DNA of 64,000 bases from Oxalobacteraceae bacterium (GCA_030698225.1 JAUYNR010000047.1:62001-126000); one strand, 5' to 3'. Positions 23,328-32,284 are shown, counted from the first letter of the stretch. A program made the numbers and translations. Notes: generated from the letters alone by a model not told the origin.

Positions 23328-23640
23328 GAAAAGTAATGAGGCAAAGATATCCACAATATTTAAGTGGTGTGAAGTGGTTTGGGGGACATGCCAGCACATG
23401 GGAATGTGCCCACTATTAAAATGTCTGATAGGAATCCAAAATAGTGCCAATGACCGCAACGGTTAATTGCTGCCAACCAGCATGCCGTTCGTCCTGGGCA
23501 TGTTCCTTCGATACGCTGCTGCGCAGCTACTCAGGACGAACGGTTGGTTGGGACTGCCAAAATCAACGCTGGCTGTGGGCTGAACATTACCGGATTCGGC
23601 CAAGCGGCGCGCCCTGCAGCAGACCGATCTGGCCGGCGCG
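23328..23640. other. 313-base intergenic region with a palindromic repeat
   Basis: No convincing gene. It contains an inverted repeat with perfect 12-base arms CCGTTCGTCCTG (23485-23496) and CAGGACGAACGG (23532-23543), enclosing CCTTCGATACGCTGCTGCGC. This type of element is widely scattered in proteobacterial genomes. Confidence 0.6.
23485..23543. repeat. Dispersed inverted repeat (CCGTTCGTCCTG family)
   Basis: Perfect 12-base arms separated by 35 bases. It sits between the frameshifted AlbA_2 gene and the convergent cupin gene, and may act as a bidirectional transcript end. Confidence 0.75.
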
Positions 23641-24114
23641 CTATTTCTCCTTTGCCGGACCGTCGGCCGGGTCTAGATATGTCAGGCCCCAAGGTCCGTT
23701 CCCATGGAGTTGCAGCACCGCCTCCTTGTTTTTCGTGTAGGCGAACATCGGCTTCCCTTTCTCAATCGAAAAATAGCTGCCGGGACCGAAGGGCTTTGCC
23801 GTTTTGGCGTCGAATTTATCGCCTGCGGCAAAGTACAGGGTGCCTGACAGGATCGTGACGTTTTCATCGGCCGGGTGGGTATGCACTCCTATTTTGGTCT
23901 TCGGCGGGACTTTCAGCCGCATCACGAACGGTCCCGACGACTTGGGGTCGCCGTCAATGACTGCGGTTTTCGCACCAGGGCCGACAGAAGGAGCGTCCGC
24001 CCATTTGAGGTCGGGCGGCATTACAGCGTTGTACTCCGCGGCCCACGCCGGAGCTGACATAAAAGCCCCGAGACTCAAGGCAAAACCGACTGCGGCAAAC
24101 TGGACTGCTTTCAT
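23641..24114 (-). CDS. Secreted cupin-domain protein
   Basis: A 157-residue protein with a signal peptide (VGFALSLGAFMSAPAWA) and one cupin fold. Cupin motif 1 is visible as GVHTHPADENVTILSGTLYF with two His and a Glu as likely metal ligands; motif 2 is weaker (GPGSYFSIEKGKPMFAYT). It is probably a periplasmic metal-binding cupin of unknown reaction. The ATG at 24114 follows GGAGG closely, so I prefer it to the start 15 bases earlier. No linked pathway genes. Confidence 0.82.
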   Translation of the reverse strand: MKAVQFAAVGFALSLGAFMSAPAWAAEYNAVMPPDLKWADAPSVGPGAKTAVIDGDPKSSGPFVMRLKVPPKTKIGVHTHPADENVTILSGTLYFAAGDKFDAKTAKPFGPGSYFSIEKGKPMFAYTKNKEAVLQLHGNGPWGLTYLDPADGPAKEK

Positions 24115-24347
24115 AATAGCCTCCTTCATTCAAGTTTCCCCCGCGTTCTCGACGCTTGCTGCATGTGACACTCGCGGCATCTGTCACACAGATCAGTATA
24201 GCCATCCGTGAGCGGAATGCGCCGCGCTATGCGCTTGCAATTGCCGGCAGCGCGCACTGCCTGGGAGGCAGATCGTCCGGCCCGGCGCGGCGGCGTTGCA
24301 ATACCGCATGCGCTGGAGCAAAAGTAAACCGAGGGTAGGCCAGCGGC

Positions 24348-25838
24348 CTATGCCGGCCAGTGCTTCCTGATGATCGCGGCCAGCTTGTCGAATGCGGGCG
24401 CGATCTGCTGGTCCGGCACGCACGCGTAACCGAGCATCAGGCCGCGCCGGGCGGCGGCGGCTTGCATGTAATAGCCGGACAACGGGCGGGTGATGATGCC
24501 GGCCGCCAGCGCTTTGCGGCTGATGGCGCGGTCGTCGCAGCCGGGCGGCAGATGCAGCGCCAGATGCAGGCCGGCGTCGCCGTCGGAAAAATCGATCGCG
24601 TCGCCGAAATGGCGCCCGACCGCCTGCTGCAGCAGGCGCAGCCGCTCGCCGTACAGGACCCGCATGCGCCGGATGTGCGAGGCGAAATATCCTTCGGTCA
24701 TGAAGTCGGCCAGGATCGCCTGGGTAAACACCTGGCCGCCCCGGTACAGCTCCGAGTGCCCGGTGGCGAAGGCTTCCGACAATGCTTCCGGCACCACCAG
24801 GAAGCCGATCCGCAAGCCGGGGAAGGTGGTCTTGCTGAAGGTGCCCATATACAGCACGCGCTCATGCGTATCGAGGCCCTGCAATGACGCCAGCGGCCGG
24901 CTGCCGTAGCGGAATTCGCTGTCGTAATCGTCTTCCATCACCCACGCCTTGTGGGCCGCCGCGTATTCCAGCAGCAGGCGCCGGCGCGACAGGCTCATCA
25001 CGGTGCCGAGCGGATACTGATGCGACGGCGTGACGAAGATGAAGCGCGGCGGGCGCGACCTATCGGTCTGGAGCACCTGCATGCCTTCCGCATCGACCGG
25101 GATCGGCACCGGCTTGATGCCGAGCGACTGGCAGACGCTGCGGGTACCCCAGTAGCAGGGTTCCTCGACCCAGGCCCGGTCGCCGTGCTCGCCCAGCAGC
25201 TTGGCGGCCAGGTCGATCGACTGGTGGATGCCGGTGGTGATGATGACCTGGCCGGTGCGGCAATTGACCGAGCGCGCCACCCGCAGGTATTCGGCAATCG
25301 CTTCCCGCAACGGCAGGTAGCCGCCGCTCTGGCCGTAGGTCAGCAGCTCGGCGCGGGAGCGGCGCCAGTGCTTGTTCTGCAGCCGGCTCCATACCTTGTT
25401 CGGGAATTGCGTGACATCCGGCACCCCCGGCATGAACGCGCCCCATTGCAGGGTGCTGACGCCGGCGCGCTGGATCAGTTGCGTGCCGCGATTGGACAAG
25501 CCGACATGGCCGGCCTGGTCGCTGCCGTTGCCGCTGCGGCTGCTCTGGCTGACTTCGACGATCTGGTCCGGCACCGTATCGGCGATGAAGGTGCCGGCGC
25601 CGGTGCGGGTTTCCAGATAGCCCTCGGCGATCAATTGCTCGTAAGCGTGGGTCACGGTGTTGCGCGACATCGCCAGTTCGCGCGCCAGTTCGCGCGACGA
25701 CGGCAATTGCAGCCCGGCCGGCAACTGGTGCGACAGGGTCGCTGCGCGCAGCACCTGATAGATCTGGCGGTTGACCGGTCCGCCGCTGGCGCGATCGATG
25801 CGCTGCAATAAAAAATCCGGTAACGAGGCTATCCGCAA
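24348..25838 (-). CDS. MocR/GabR-type regulator (GntR helix-turn-helix fused to aminotransferase domain)
   Basis: A 496-residue fusion. The N-terminal GntR winged helix shows LPSSRELARELAMSRNTVTHAYEQL in pieces (residues about 45-70). After a linker, a class I aminotransferase-like domain follows, with the PLP site in TFSKTTFPGLRIGF (the Lys forms the aldimine). Such proteins sense PLP plus an amino substrate. Divergent from gabT, it probably acts like GabR, activating gabT and the downstream genes in response to GABA. The start is TTG at 25838; no upstream Met is in frame, so the N-terminus is somewhat uncertain. Confidence 0.88.
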   Translation of the reverse strand: MRIASLPDFLLQRIDRASGGPVNRQIYQVLRAATLSHQLPAGLQLPSSRELARELAMSRNTVTHAYEQLIAEGYLETRTGAGTFIADTVPDQIVEVSQSSRSGNGSDQAGHVGLSNRGTQLIQRAGVSTLQWGAFMPGVPDVTQFPNKVWSRLQNKHWRRSRAELLTYGQSGGYLPLREAIAEYLRVARSVNCRTGQVIITTGIHQSIDLAAKLLGEHGDRAWVEEPCYWGTRSVCQSLGIKPVPIPVDAEGMQVLQTDRSRPPRFIFVTPSHQYPLGTVMSLSRRRLLLEYAAAHKAWVMEDDYDSEFRYGSRPLASLQGLDTHERVLYMGTFSKTTFPGLRIGFLVVPEALSEAFATGHSELYRGGQVFTQAILADFMTEGYFASHIRRMRVLYGERLRLLQQAVGRHFGDAIDFSDGDAGLHLALHLPPGCDDRAISRKALAAGIITRPLSGYYMQAAAARRGLMLGYACVPDQQIAPAFDKLAAIIRKHWPA

Positions 25839-25869
25839 AGTGGCTCCATCAAATAAATCAAACTGGCTC
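25836..25869. promoter_or_regulatory. Candidate MocR-regulator binding site: direct repeat between gabR-like gene and gabT
   Basis: CAAAGTGGCTC at 25836-25846 and CAAACTGGCTC at 25859-25869 form a direct repeat with a 23-base period (one mismatch). MocR-type regulators commonly bind spaced direct repeats beside their own gene. It overlaps the assigned TTG start, consistent with autoregulation or with a slightly different true start. Confidence 0.45.
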
Positions 25870-25999
25870 TGAAGTATAACGCCAGATTCCTATTAATATG
25901 ACTTCACGCAATGCAGTCAGGAGTCGGCCAGATATGGACGCCCAGCCCGCCATTGCCCGGATTATTTAATGGATACATGGAGTATGCTTAAAAACACCA

Positions 26000-26060
26000 T
26001 GTTTTCCGCATAATTAATATGCGGCATTAAAAATACAGTACATAGTATTTTTATACATAA
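26000..26060. repeat. AT-rich recurring intergenic motif, copy 4 (in the gabT upstream region)
   Basis: TTTTCCGCAT at 26002-26011 (the reverse complement of ATGCGGAAAA), AATATGCGG at 26016-26024 and TAGTATTTTTATAC at 26043-26056. It lies immediately before the gabT ribosome site and may include the gabT promoter. Confidence 0.5.
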
Positions 26061-26082
26061 AAATTACAGAACTGGAGAAAAC

Positions 26083-27354
26083 ATGGAATTAAGCAACCAA
26101 GCCCTGCAGCAGCGCAAAGAAGCCGCCACCGTGCGCGGCGTCGGCGTGATGACCCAGATCTATGTAGATCATGCGAAGAATGCCGAAGTATGGGATGTCG
26201 AAGGCCGCCGCTATATCGATTTCACCGGCGGCATCGGCGTGCTCAATACCGGCCACTGCCATCCGAAGATCGTCGCTGCGGTGGAAGCACAGCTGCAAAA
26301 ATTCACCCACACCTGCTTCCAGGTGTTCCCGTACCAGGGCTATGTCGAGCTGGCCGAAAAGCTCAACCAGATCACGCCCGGCAGCCACGCCAAGCGCACC
26401 GCGCTGTTTTCGACCGGCGCCGAAGCGGCCGAAAACGCGGTCAAGATCGCCCGTGTCGCCACCGGCCGCAGCGGCATCATCGCGTTCTCCGGCGCGTTTC
26501 ACGGCCGCACGATGATGGGCATGGCGCTGACCGGCAAGGTGGTGCCGTACAAGGCGGGTTTCGGCCCGTTCCCGGCCGACGTCTATCACGCACCGTTCCC
26601 GGTGGCGCTGCACGGCGTGACGGTGGACGATTCGCTGCAGGCGCTGGACCGGCTGTTCAAGGCCGACATCGATCCGAAGCGGGTCGCCGCGATCTTCATC
26701 GAGCCGATCCAGGGCGAAGGCGGTTTCTATCCGACGCCGCCGGAATTCATGCGCCAGCTGCGCGCGATCTGCGACCTGCACGGCATCCTGCTGGTGGCCG
26801 ATGAAGTGCAGAGCGGCTTTGCCCGTACCGGCAAGATGTTCGCCATCGAGCACTACGACGTGATTCCGGATCTGGTGATGATGGCCAAGAGCCTGGCCGG
26901 CGGCTTCCCGCTGTCGGCACTGACTGGCCGTGCGGAAATCATGGACGTGGCCAATCCGGGCGGCCTCGGCGGCACTTATGCGGGCAATCCGCTGGCGGTG
27001 GCGGCGGCGCTGGCGGTGCTCGACGTGATCGAGGAAGAAGGCCTGATCGCGCGCGCCAACCAGCTCGGTGCGCAATTGTGCAGCAGGCTGGAAGGCTTGC
27101 GTTCGCAAGTGCCGGAAATCGCCGACGTGCGCGGCCTGGGCGCGATGGTCGCAGTCGAATTCAACCATCCGGGCAGCAAGCAGCCGAATCCGGACTTCGC
27201 CAAGAAGGTCCAGGCCAAGGCGCTGGAGCAAGGCCTGGCATTGCTGACCTGCGGGATTCATTTCAACGTGATCCGCTTCCTGATGCCGCTGACGATCCAG
27301 CCGGAAGTTTTCGAAGAAGGGCTGCACAAACTGGCGCTTGCAATGAAAGCGTAA
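26083..27354 (+). CDS. gabT: 4-aminobutyrate aminotransferase GabT
   Basis: A 423-residue class III aminotransferase that converts GABA and 2-oxoglutarate into succinate semialdehyde and glutamate. Visible family motifs are FTGGIGVLNTGHCHP (about residue 48), STGAEAAENAVKIAR, AFHGRTMMGM, the PLP-phosphate region VADEVQSGFARTG and the catalytic Lys in MMAKSLAGGFPLS (about residue 269). Length and motifs fit GabT/PuuE. A GGAGA ribosome site precedes the ATG. With gabD and the transporter below it forms a complete GABA-use set. Confidence 0.93.
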   Translation: MELSNQALQQRKEAATVRGVGVMTQIYVDHAKNAEVWDVEGRRYIDFTGGIGVLNTGHCHPKIVAAVEAQLQKFTHTCFQVFPYQGYVELAEKLNQITPGSHAKRTALFSTGAEAAENAVKIARVATGRSGIIAFSGAFHGRTMMGMALTGKVVPYKAGFGPFPADVYHAPFPVALHGVTVDDSLQALDRLFKADIDPKRVAAIFIEPIQGEGGFYPTPPEFMRQLRAICDLHGILLVADEVQSGFARTGKMFAIEHYDVIPDLVMMAKSLAGGFPLSALTGRAEIMDVANPGGLGGTYAGNPLAVAAALAVLDVIEEEGLIARANQLGAQLCSRLEGLRSQVPEIADVRGLGAMVAVEFNHPGSKQPNPDFAKKVQAKALEQGLALLTCGIHFNVIRFLMPLTIQPEVFEEGLHKLALAMKA

Positions 27355-27712
27355 AGCAGCAGCGGTACCGCAACGCAGGGACGAGAGCAATCGCAATTGC
27401 CGACCTTGTTACGCACATGTCTTGAGCATATATTGGAACGGCTTTCGTAGGTCGGGTTAGCAATAGCGTAACCCGACATTCACGGCCGCACATGTCGGGT
27501 TACGCGATGAAGCCGCTAACCCGACCTACGAATTCCGACTCGTTTTGCTCGTGAAATGCGTGACATCAGCTAACTATGGAGACGACACATGCACCACACC
27601 CACCCGCAAGCAGCCATATCGCCGGCCGGCCAGTGCGCCGCGCGCAGTGCGCACGATTAGCCCCCCATCCACCGCAGCGCAAAGTCCGGTCCGGCGCCAT
27701 GGAGACACAATT
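27355..27712. other. 358-base gap between gabT and the ABC transporter
   Basis: It holds a nested palindrome at 27447-27529 (listed separately). The transporter ATPase frame is open back to 27545, but no translation signal supports that longer start. A sigma-70 promoter was not obvious. Confidence 0.5.
27447..27529. repeat. Nested palindromic repeat downstream of gabT
   Basis: Outer arms GTAGGTCGGGTTAGC (27447-27461) and GCTAACCCGACCTAC (27515-27529) are perfect. Inner arms GCGTAACCCGACAT (27466-27479) and ATGTCGGGTTACGC (27492-27505) are also perfect. GTCGGGTTA thus occurs four times in alternating orientation, giving alternative hairpins. It is a REP-like element and a possible transcript end or processing site after gabT. 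Confidence 0.85.
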
Positions 27713-28825
27713 TTGAATCAGGCAAACACAGTGCAAGAAACAACGCGCGACACGCTGGTCGCATTTAAGGGCGTCCAGAAAACCTACGACGGCGAGAACC
27801 TGGTCGTCAAAGACTTGAACCTGGATATCCAGCGGGGCGAATTCCTGACCCTGCTGGGGCCGTCCGGCTCCGGCAAGACCACTTGCCTGATGATGCTGGC
27901 CGGCTTCGAGTTTCCCACCGGCGGCGAAATCCGGCTGGACGGGCAATTGCTCAACAAGGTGCCGCCGCACAAGCGCAACATCGGCATGGTGTTCCAGAAC
28001 TATGCGTTGTTTCCGCACATGACGGTGGGCCAGAACGTCGCGTATCCGCTGCAGGTGCGCGGCCTGGATGCGAATACGCGCGCCGAGAAGGTCAAGAAGG
28101 CGCTCGATATGGTGCAGATGGGCAAGTTCGGCGAACGCTATCCGGCCCAGCTGTCCGGCGGCCAGCAGCAGCGCATCGCGCTGGCGCGCGCGCTGGTGTT
28201 CGATCCGAAGCTGGTGCTGATGGACGAGCCGCTGGGCGCGCTCGACAAGCAGTTGCGCGAGCACATGCAGCTGGAACTGAAGGCGCTGCACAAGCGGCTC
28301 GGCGTCACCTTCGTGTATGTCACCCACGATCAGAGCGAAGCGCTGACGATGTCGGACCGGGTCGCGGTGTTTGACCAGGGCATCATCCAGCAACTGGCGG
28401 TGGTCGACCGGCTGTACGAATACCCTGAAAACCAGTTCGTGGCCGGCTTCATCGGCGACAACAACCGCTTTGCCGGCACCGTCGCATCGGTCTCGGGCCC
28501 GCTGGCCGAGGTGTGCCTGCCGGACGGCTCGCTGCTGACCGGCACCAACGCCAATGCGGCCGCGGTCGGGCAGGCCGCGGTCGCCTGCATCCGCCCCGAG
28601 CGCATCCGCCTGGCGCCGCTGGACGCCGCCACGCCGAACGCGCTGCGCGTTACCGTCGCCGGCCTGATTTATTTCGGTGACCACGTGCGGGTACGTTGCG
28701 CACTGGCGCATCAGGACGATTGCTTCATCAAGCTGACTCTCGGTGATCCGGCGCTGTCCGGATTGGCGGAAGGCACGCAGGTGGCGCTGGACCTGAGTCC
28801 GGACCGCTTGCGCATTTTCATTTAG
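27713..28825 (+). CDS. Polyamine/GABA-type ABC importer, ATPase subunit
   Basis: A 370-residue PotA-like ATPase: Walker A GPSGSGKTT (about residue 49), signature LSGGQQQRIALARAL, Walker B LVLMDEPLGALD, H-loop YVTHDQSEA, then a C-terminal TOBE-type regulatory domain (about residues 290-370). I place the start at the TTG codon 27713, which has GGAG eight bases upstream and gives normal PotA length; the frame runs 56 codons further up without a supporting ribosome site. It energises import with the next three genes. Confidence 0.87.
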   Translation: MNQANTVQETTRDTLVAFKGVQKTYDGENLVVKDLNLDIQRGEFLTLLGPSGSGKTTCLMMLAGFEFPTGGEIRLDGQLLNKVPPHKRNIGMVFQNYALFPHMTVGQNVAYPLQVRGLDANTRAEKVKKALDMVQMGKFGERYPAQLSGGQQQRIALARALVFDPKLVLMDEPLGALDKQLREHMQLELKALHKRLGVTFVYVTHDQSEALTMSDRVAVFDQGIIQQLAVVDRLYEYPENQFVAGFIGDNNRFAGTVASVSGPLAEVCLPDGSLLTGTNANAAAVGQAAVACIRPERIRLAPLDAATPNALRVTVAGLIYFGDHVRVRCALAHQDDCFIKLTLGDPALSGLAEGTQVALDLSPDRLRIFI

Positions 28826-28863
28826 GTTTTACCCCCCAAACCATAAAATAACGAGGAGTTGCA

Positions 28864-29904
28864 ATGAGACAGTTAGTCAAACCCATCCTGGCATCCGCAG
28901 TATTGACGGTCGGCCTGGTCGGCCACACATACGCAGCCGACATCACGGTCGTCAATTTCGGCGGCGCCAACGGTGCCGCACAAAAGGCCGCGTATATCGA
29001 ACCGTTCGAAAAAACCTCCGGCAATAAAGTGGTGATGGTCGAATACAACGGCGAATTGGCCAAACTCAAGGCGATGGTCGAAACCAAAAAGGTAAGCTGG
29101 GATGTGGTGGAAATCGAAGCCGGCATCATCGGCCAGGCGTGCGAAGAGGGTTTGCTGGAAAAAATCGATCTGAACAAGATCGGCAAGAAAGCCGATTTCA
29201 TGCCGGAAGCGATCCATGAATGCGGCATCGGCACCTTCGTCTGGTCCACCGTGCTGGCGTATGACGCCGACAAGCTCAAGACGGCGCCTGCCGGCTGGGC
29301 CGATTTCTGGAACGTCAAGAAATTCCCCGGCAAGCGCGCGATGCGCAAGGGAGCGCGCTACAACCTGGAATTCGCGCTGATGGCCGATGGGGTTCCGACC
29401 AAGGATGTCTACAAGGTGCTGGCAACCAAGGCCGGGGTCGAGCGCGCGTTCAAGAAGCTCGATGAACTCAAGCCCAACATCCAGTGGTGGGAGGCCGGTG
29501 CGCAGCCGCCGCAATTCCTGGTGGCCGGCGATGTGGCGATGTCCACCGCCTACAACGGCCGCATCGATTCGGCCCAGCGCGAAGGCAAGAACCTGAAAGT
29601 GGTCTGGGCCGGCAGCATCTACGATCTTGACTACTGGGTCATTCCTAAGGGTTCACCAAACAAGGCTGCAGCAGAGAAATTCATTGCCTACGCCAGCTCG
29701 CCGGAAGCGCAAAAGAACTATGCCCAGAAGATCGCCTACGGCCCCATCAACAACAATGCATTGAAGATGCTGGACGCCAAGACATTGGCCGATCTGCCGA
29801 CCTCGGCCAAGAACTCAAAAGATGCTGTGGCGAATAATCTGAAATTCTGGACCGATCATGCTGAAGACCTGGAGCAGCGATTCACCGCCTGGGCTGCAAA
29901 ATAG
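28864..29904 (+). CDS. Polyamine/GABA-type ABC importer, periplasmic binding protein
   Basis: A 346-residue PotD-like binding protein with a signal peptide (ILASAVLTVGLVGHTYAA, cleavage after YAA). Mature motifs include TVVNFGGANGAAQKAAYIEPFEK and WDVVEIEAG (pieces), FVWSTVLAYD, and the YWVIPKGSPNKAAAEKFI block common in spermidine/putrescine/GABA binders. Its place between gabT and gabD points to GABA or a precursor such as putrescine as ligand; sequence alone does not decide. An AGGAG site precedes the ATG. Confidence 0.88.
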   Translation: MRQLVKPILASAVLTVGLVGHTYAADITVVNFGGANGAAQKAAYIEPFEKTSGNKVVMVEYNGELAKLKAMVETKKVSWDVVEIEAGIIGQACEEGLLEKIDLNKIGKKADFMPEAIHECGIGTFVWSTVLAYDADKLKTAPAGWADFWNVKKFPGKRAMRKGARYNLEFALMADGVPTKDVYKVLATKAGVERAFKKLDELKPNIQWWEAGAQPPQFLVAGDVAMSTAYNGRIDSAQREGKNLKVVWAGSIYDLDYWVIPKGSPNKAAAEKFIAYASSPEAQKNYAQKIAYGPINNNALKMLDAKTLADLPTSAKNSKDAVANNLKFWTDHAEDLEQRFTAWAAK

Positions 29905-29962
29905 CTTGTCTCCTCGCCCGTCGGGCGCCCCGCGATGCGGGGACGCGTGACGGGTTTTGATG

Positions 29963-30003
29963 CTGCCCACGGCAGCTTTGTGGGCAGTATTTTTATTTTT
30001 TCT
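29963..30003 (+). terminator. Hairpin plus T tract between binding-protein and first permease gene
   Basis: Stem CTGCCCAC / GTGGGCAG with a 9-base loop, followed by TATTTTTATTTTTT. It sits just before the permease start and is probably a leaky terminator that keeps the binding protein in excess over the membrane subunits. Confidence 0.75.
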
Positions 30004-30013
30004 GGCATTCATT

Positions 30014-31306
30014 ATGAACTTACTGGCATCGGGTATTGCGCCGAACCCTGCACTGGAATCGGCATCAATCGCGCCCTCAGTGCCGCAGCTCAAGCGCGAC
30101 CTGCGCCGGGCGCAGCTGCGCAAGCGCACCATGGCGCTGGCGCTGATCGCGCCGCTGGCGATTTTTCTGATGATTACTTTTGTGGTGCCGATCGCGGTTT
30201 TGCTCAAGCGCGCGATCGAGAATCCGGAAGTGGCAACCACCTTGCCCCACACCGTTGCCGCGCTGTCGAAGTGGGACCGCAAGCAGGTGCCGGGCGATGC
30301 CGCCTTCGTCGCGCTGGCGCAGGACCTGACGCTGGCCAAGCAACAAAATACCGCCGGTGCGCTGGCCCGCCGCATCAATAGCGAGATTCCCGGAGCGCGT
30401 TCGGTCATCATGAAGACGATGCGCGCGATGCCGCCGGTCGATGCCGACGGCCAGCCGATCCCCGCCACCGGCATCCGGCAAGCGCTGATCGAACTCGACG
30501 CACAGTGGGCCGAGCCGGAATACTGGCGCGTGATCGCCAAGAACGGCTCCAGGTATTCGCCGTATTACCTGCTGGCCTCGGTCGATATGCAGCAGGACAG
30601 TCTGGGCCAGATCGAAAGAAAGCCGGCAGACCAGTCCGCCTACCAGGAGATTTTCGGCCGCACCTTCCTGATCAGCATGGTCGCCACCCTGTGTTGCCTG
30701 GCGATCGGCTACCCGCTCGCATACTGGCTATCGACGATGTCGGAGCGGCGCTCCAATCTGTTCATGATTCTGGTGCTGATCCCGTTCTGGACCTCGATCC
30801 TGGTGCGGGTCGCATCCTGGATCGTGCTGCTGCAGTCCGAAGGCTTGGTCAACACCGCGCTGATGTCATTGGGATTGACGCATGCGCCGCTGGAGCTGCT
30901 GTTCAACCGGATCGGCGTCTACATCTCGATGACCCATATCCTGCTGCCGTTCATGATCCTGCCGCTGTATAGCGTGATGAAATCGATCCCGCCGACCTAT
31001 CTGCGCGCCGCCATTTCGCTGGGCAGCCATCCGTTTGCCGCATTCTGGCGCGTGTATGTGCCGCAAACCTATCCGGGCATCGGCGCCGGCGGCTTGCTGG
31101 TGTTCATCCTGGCGCTCGGTTACTACATTACGCCGGCCTTGCTGGGCGGCCCGAACGAGCAGTTGGTCAGCTATTACGTGGCTTACTTCACCAATGTGAC
31201 GCTCAACTGGGGCATGGCTTCCGCGCTCGGCGCGTTGCTGTTTGCCGCAACCCTGGTGCTGTACGGCGTGTATCGGCGTTTCGCCAAACTTGAAGTCAGC
31301 ATGTGA
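30014..31306 (+). CDS. Polyamine/GABA-type ABC importer, permease 1 (PotB-like)
   Basis: A 430-residue inner-membrane permease. After a charged cytoplasmic segment (LKRDLRRAQLRKR) comes the first helix (MALALIAPLAIFLMITFVVPIA). A periplasmic insert of about 150 residues precedes the conserved core, with TFLISMVATLCCLAIGYPLAY and the EAA-type loop around AAISLGSHPFAAFWRVYVPQT. The long insert is typical of GABA/polyamine-type PotB proteins of this class. The start at 30014 is chosen because the upstream frame is the T-rich terminator; no clear ribosome site is visible. Confidence 0.85.
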   Translation: MNLLASGIAPNPALESASIAPSVPQLKRDLRRAQLRKRTMALALIAPLAIFLMITFVVPIAVLLKRAIENPEVATTLPHTVAALSKWDRKQVPGDAAFVALAQDLTLAKQQNTAGALARRINSEIPGARSVIMKTMRAMPPVDADGQPIPATGIRQALIELDAQWAEPEYWRVIAKNGSRYSPYYLLASVDMQQDSLGQIERKPADQSAYQEIFGRTFLISMVATLCCLAIGYPLAYWLSTMSERRSNLFMILVLIPFWTSILVRVASWIVLLQSEGLVNTALMSLGLTHAPLELLFNRIGVYISMTHILLPFMILPLYSVMKSIPPTYLRAAISLGSHPFAAFWRVYVPQTYPGIGAGGLLVFILALGYYITPALLGGPNEQLVSYYVAYFTNVTLNWGMASALGALLFAATLVLYGVYRRFAKLEVSM

Positions 31307-31319
31307 TCGGAAACCAGCG

Positions 31320-32156
31320 ATGAAAACTTCCTTGCCCTTATTCCCGCCCTATCTGTCGCTGATCGAGCGCGTCTGGTTCTTTTTCCTGCGCGGCTTCAAC
31401 CTGCTGGCACTGGTATTTCTGGTGCTGCCGATCCTGGTGATCATTCCGCTGTCGTTTTCGGACAGCACCTTCCTGTCGTATCCGATGCCCGGCTATTCGA
31501 TGCGCTGGTATGAAAATCTGATCCAGTCCGACGCCTGGGTCAGCGCTGCCAAGAACAGCTTCATCGTCGCGCCGATGGCCACGCTGATCGCCACCGTACT
31601 CGGCACGCTGGCTGCGGTCGGGCTGAACAAGGCCGATTTTCCCGGCAAGGGCTTGCTGATGGCGGTGCTGATCTCGCCGATGGTGGTGCCGGCAGTGGTG
31701 GTCGGGGTCGGCATGTATATCTTCTTCGCGCAAATCGGCCTGGCCGACAGTTACACCGGCCTGATCCTGGCCCATGCGGCGCTGGGTGCGCCGTTCGTGG
31801 TGACCACGGTATCGGCCACCTTGCAGGGTTTCAACCACAACCTGGTGCGCGCCAGCCAGAGCCTGGGCGCCAGCCCGCTGACGACGTTTTTCCGCATCAC
31901 GCTGCCGGTGATTGCGCCGGGACTGATCTCCGGCGCTTTGTTCGCATTCGCCACCTCGTTTGACGAGGTCGTCATCACGCTGTTCGTGGCCGGACCCAAC
32001 CAGACCACCTTGCCGCGCCAGATGTTTACCGGCATACGCGAAAACATCAGCCCGACCATCGCCGCGCTGGCGACCATTTTGATCATATTTTCCACCTGCT
32101 TGCTACTGGTTTTGGAGTGGCTGCGCGGCCGCAACAAGGCTGCGGCCAGAATCTAA
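31320..32156 (+). CDS. Polyamine/GABA-type ABC importer, permease 2 (PotC-like)
   Basis: A 278-residue inner-membrane permease with about six helices and the EAA loop RASQSLGASPLTTFFRITLP (about residues 178-197). It starts 13 bases after the stop of the first permease. Together the two form the translocation pore for the binding protein and ATPase above. The frame is open upstream inside the preceding gene but the ATG at 31320 fits family length. Confidence 0.88.
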   Translation: MKTSLPLFPPYLSLIERVWFFFLRGFNLLALVFLVLPILVIIPLSFSDSTFLSYPMPGYSMRWYENLIQSDAWVSAAKNSFIVAPMATLIATVLGTLAAVGLNKADFPGKGLLMAVLISPMVVPAVVVGVGMYIFFAQIGLADSYTGLILAHAALGAPFVVTTVSATLQGFNHNLVRASQSLGASPLTTFFRITLPVIAPGLISGALFAFATSFDEVVITLFVAGPNQTTLPRQMFTGIRENISPTIAALATILIIFSTCLLLVLEWLRGRNKAAARI

Positions 32157-32201
32157 CGGTCATGGCAGCCACACCCGATTTTAAAATTCGCCATGACCGT
32201 T
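32155..32201. terminator. Inverted repeat at the end of the transporter operon
   Basis: Perfect 12-base arms AACGGTCATGGC and GCCATGACCGTT separated by 23 bases and overlapping the permease stop codon. No T tract follows (it is followed by CCCCC), so termination would be weak; it may mainly protect the mRNA end. Confidence 0.45.
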
Positions 32202-32207
32202 TCCCCC

Positions 32208-32284
32208 CACCCCAACCCTCCCCCGCGAGCGAATCGCATAGCGATTCGGGCACTAGGAAAAGCCATGCCGGGAGAGGGGGACGA
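32208..32284. repeat. Dispersed palindromic repeat (CCCTCCCCCGCG ... GGGAGAGGG family)
   Basis: Begins ACCCCAACCCTCCCCCGCG and ends GCCGGGAGAGGGGGACG, with an inner hairpin CGAATCGC / GCGATTCG. A shorter relative (CCCTCTCCCGCAAGCGGGAGAGG) sits inside hsdR at 58224-58261. Confidence 0.8.

Noticed and set aside
23239-23466. 75-residue reading frame after the AlbA_2 gene
   Set aside because: It is in neither the main frame nor the frame that gives the conserved tail and has no supporting ribosome site or family.
27545-27712. Longer N-terminus for the importer ATPase
   Set aside because: Encodes Pro/Arg-rich residues unlike PotA and has no ribosome site; TTG 27713 with GGAG gives normal length.
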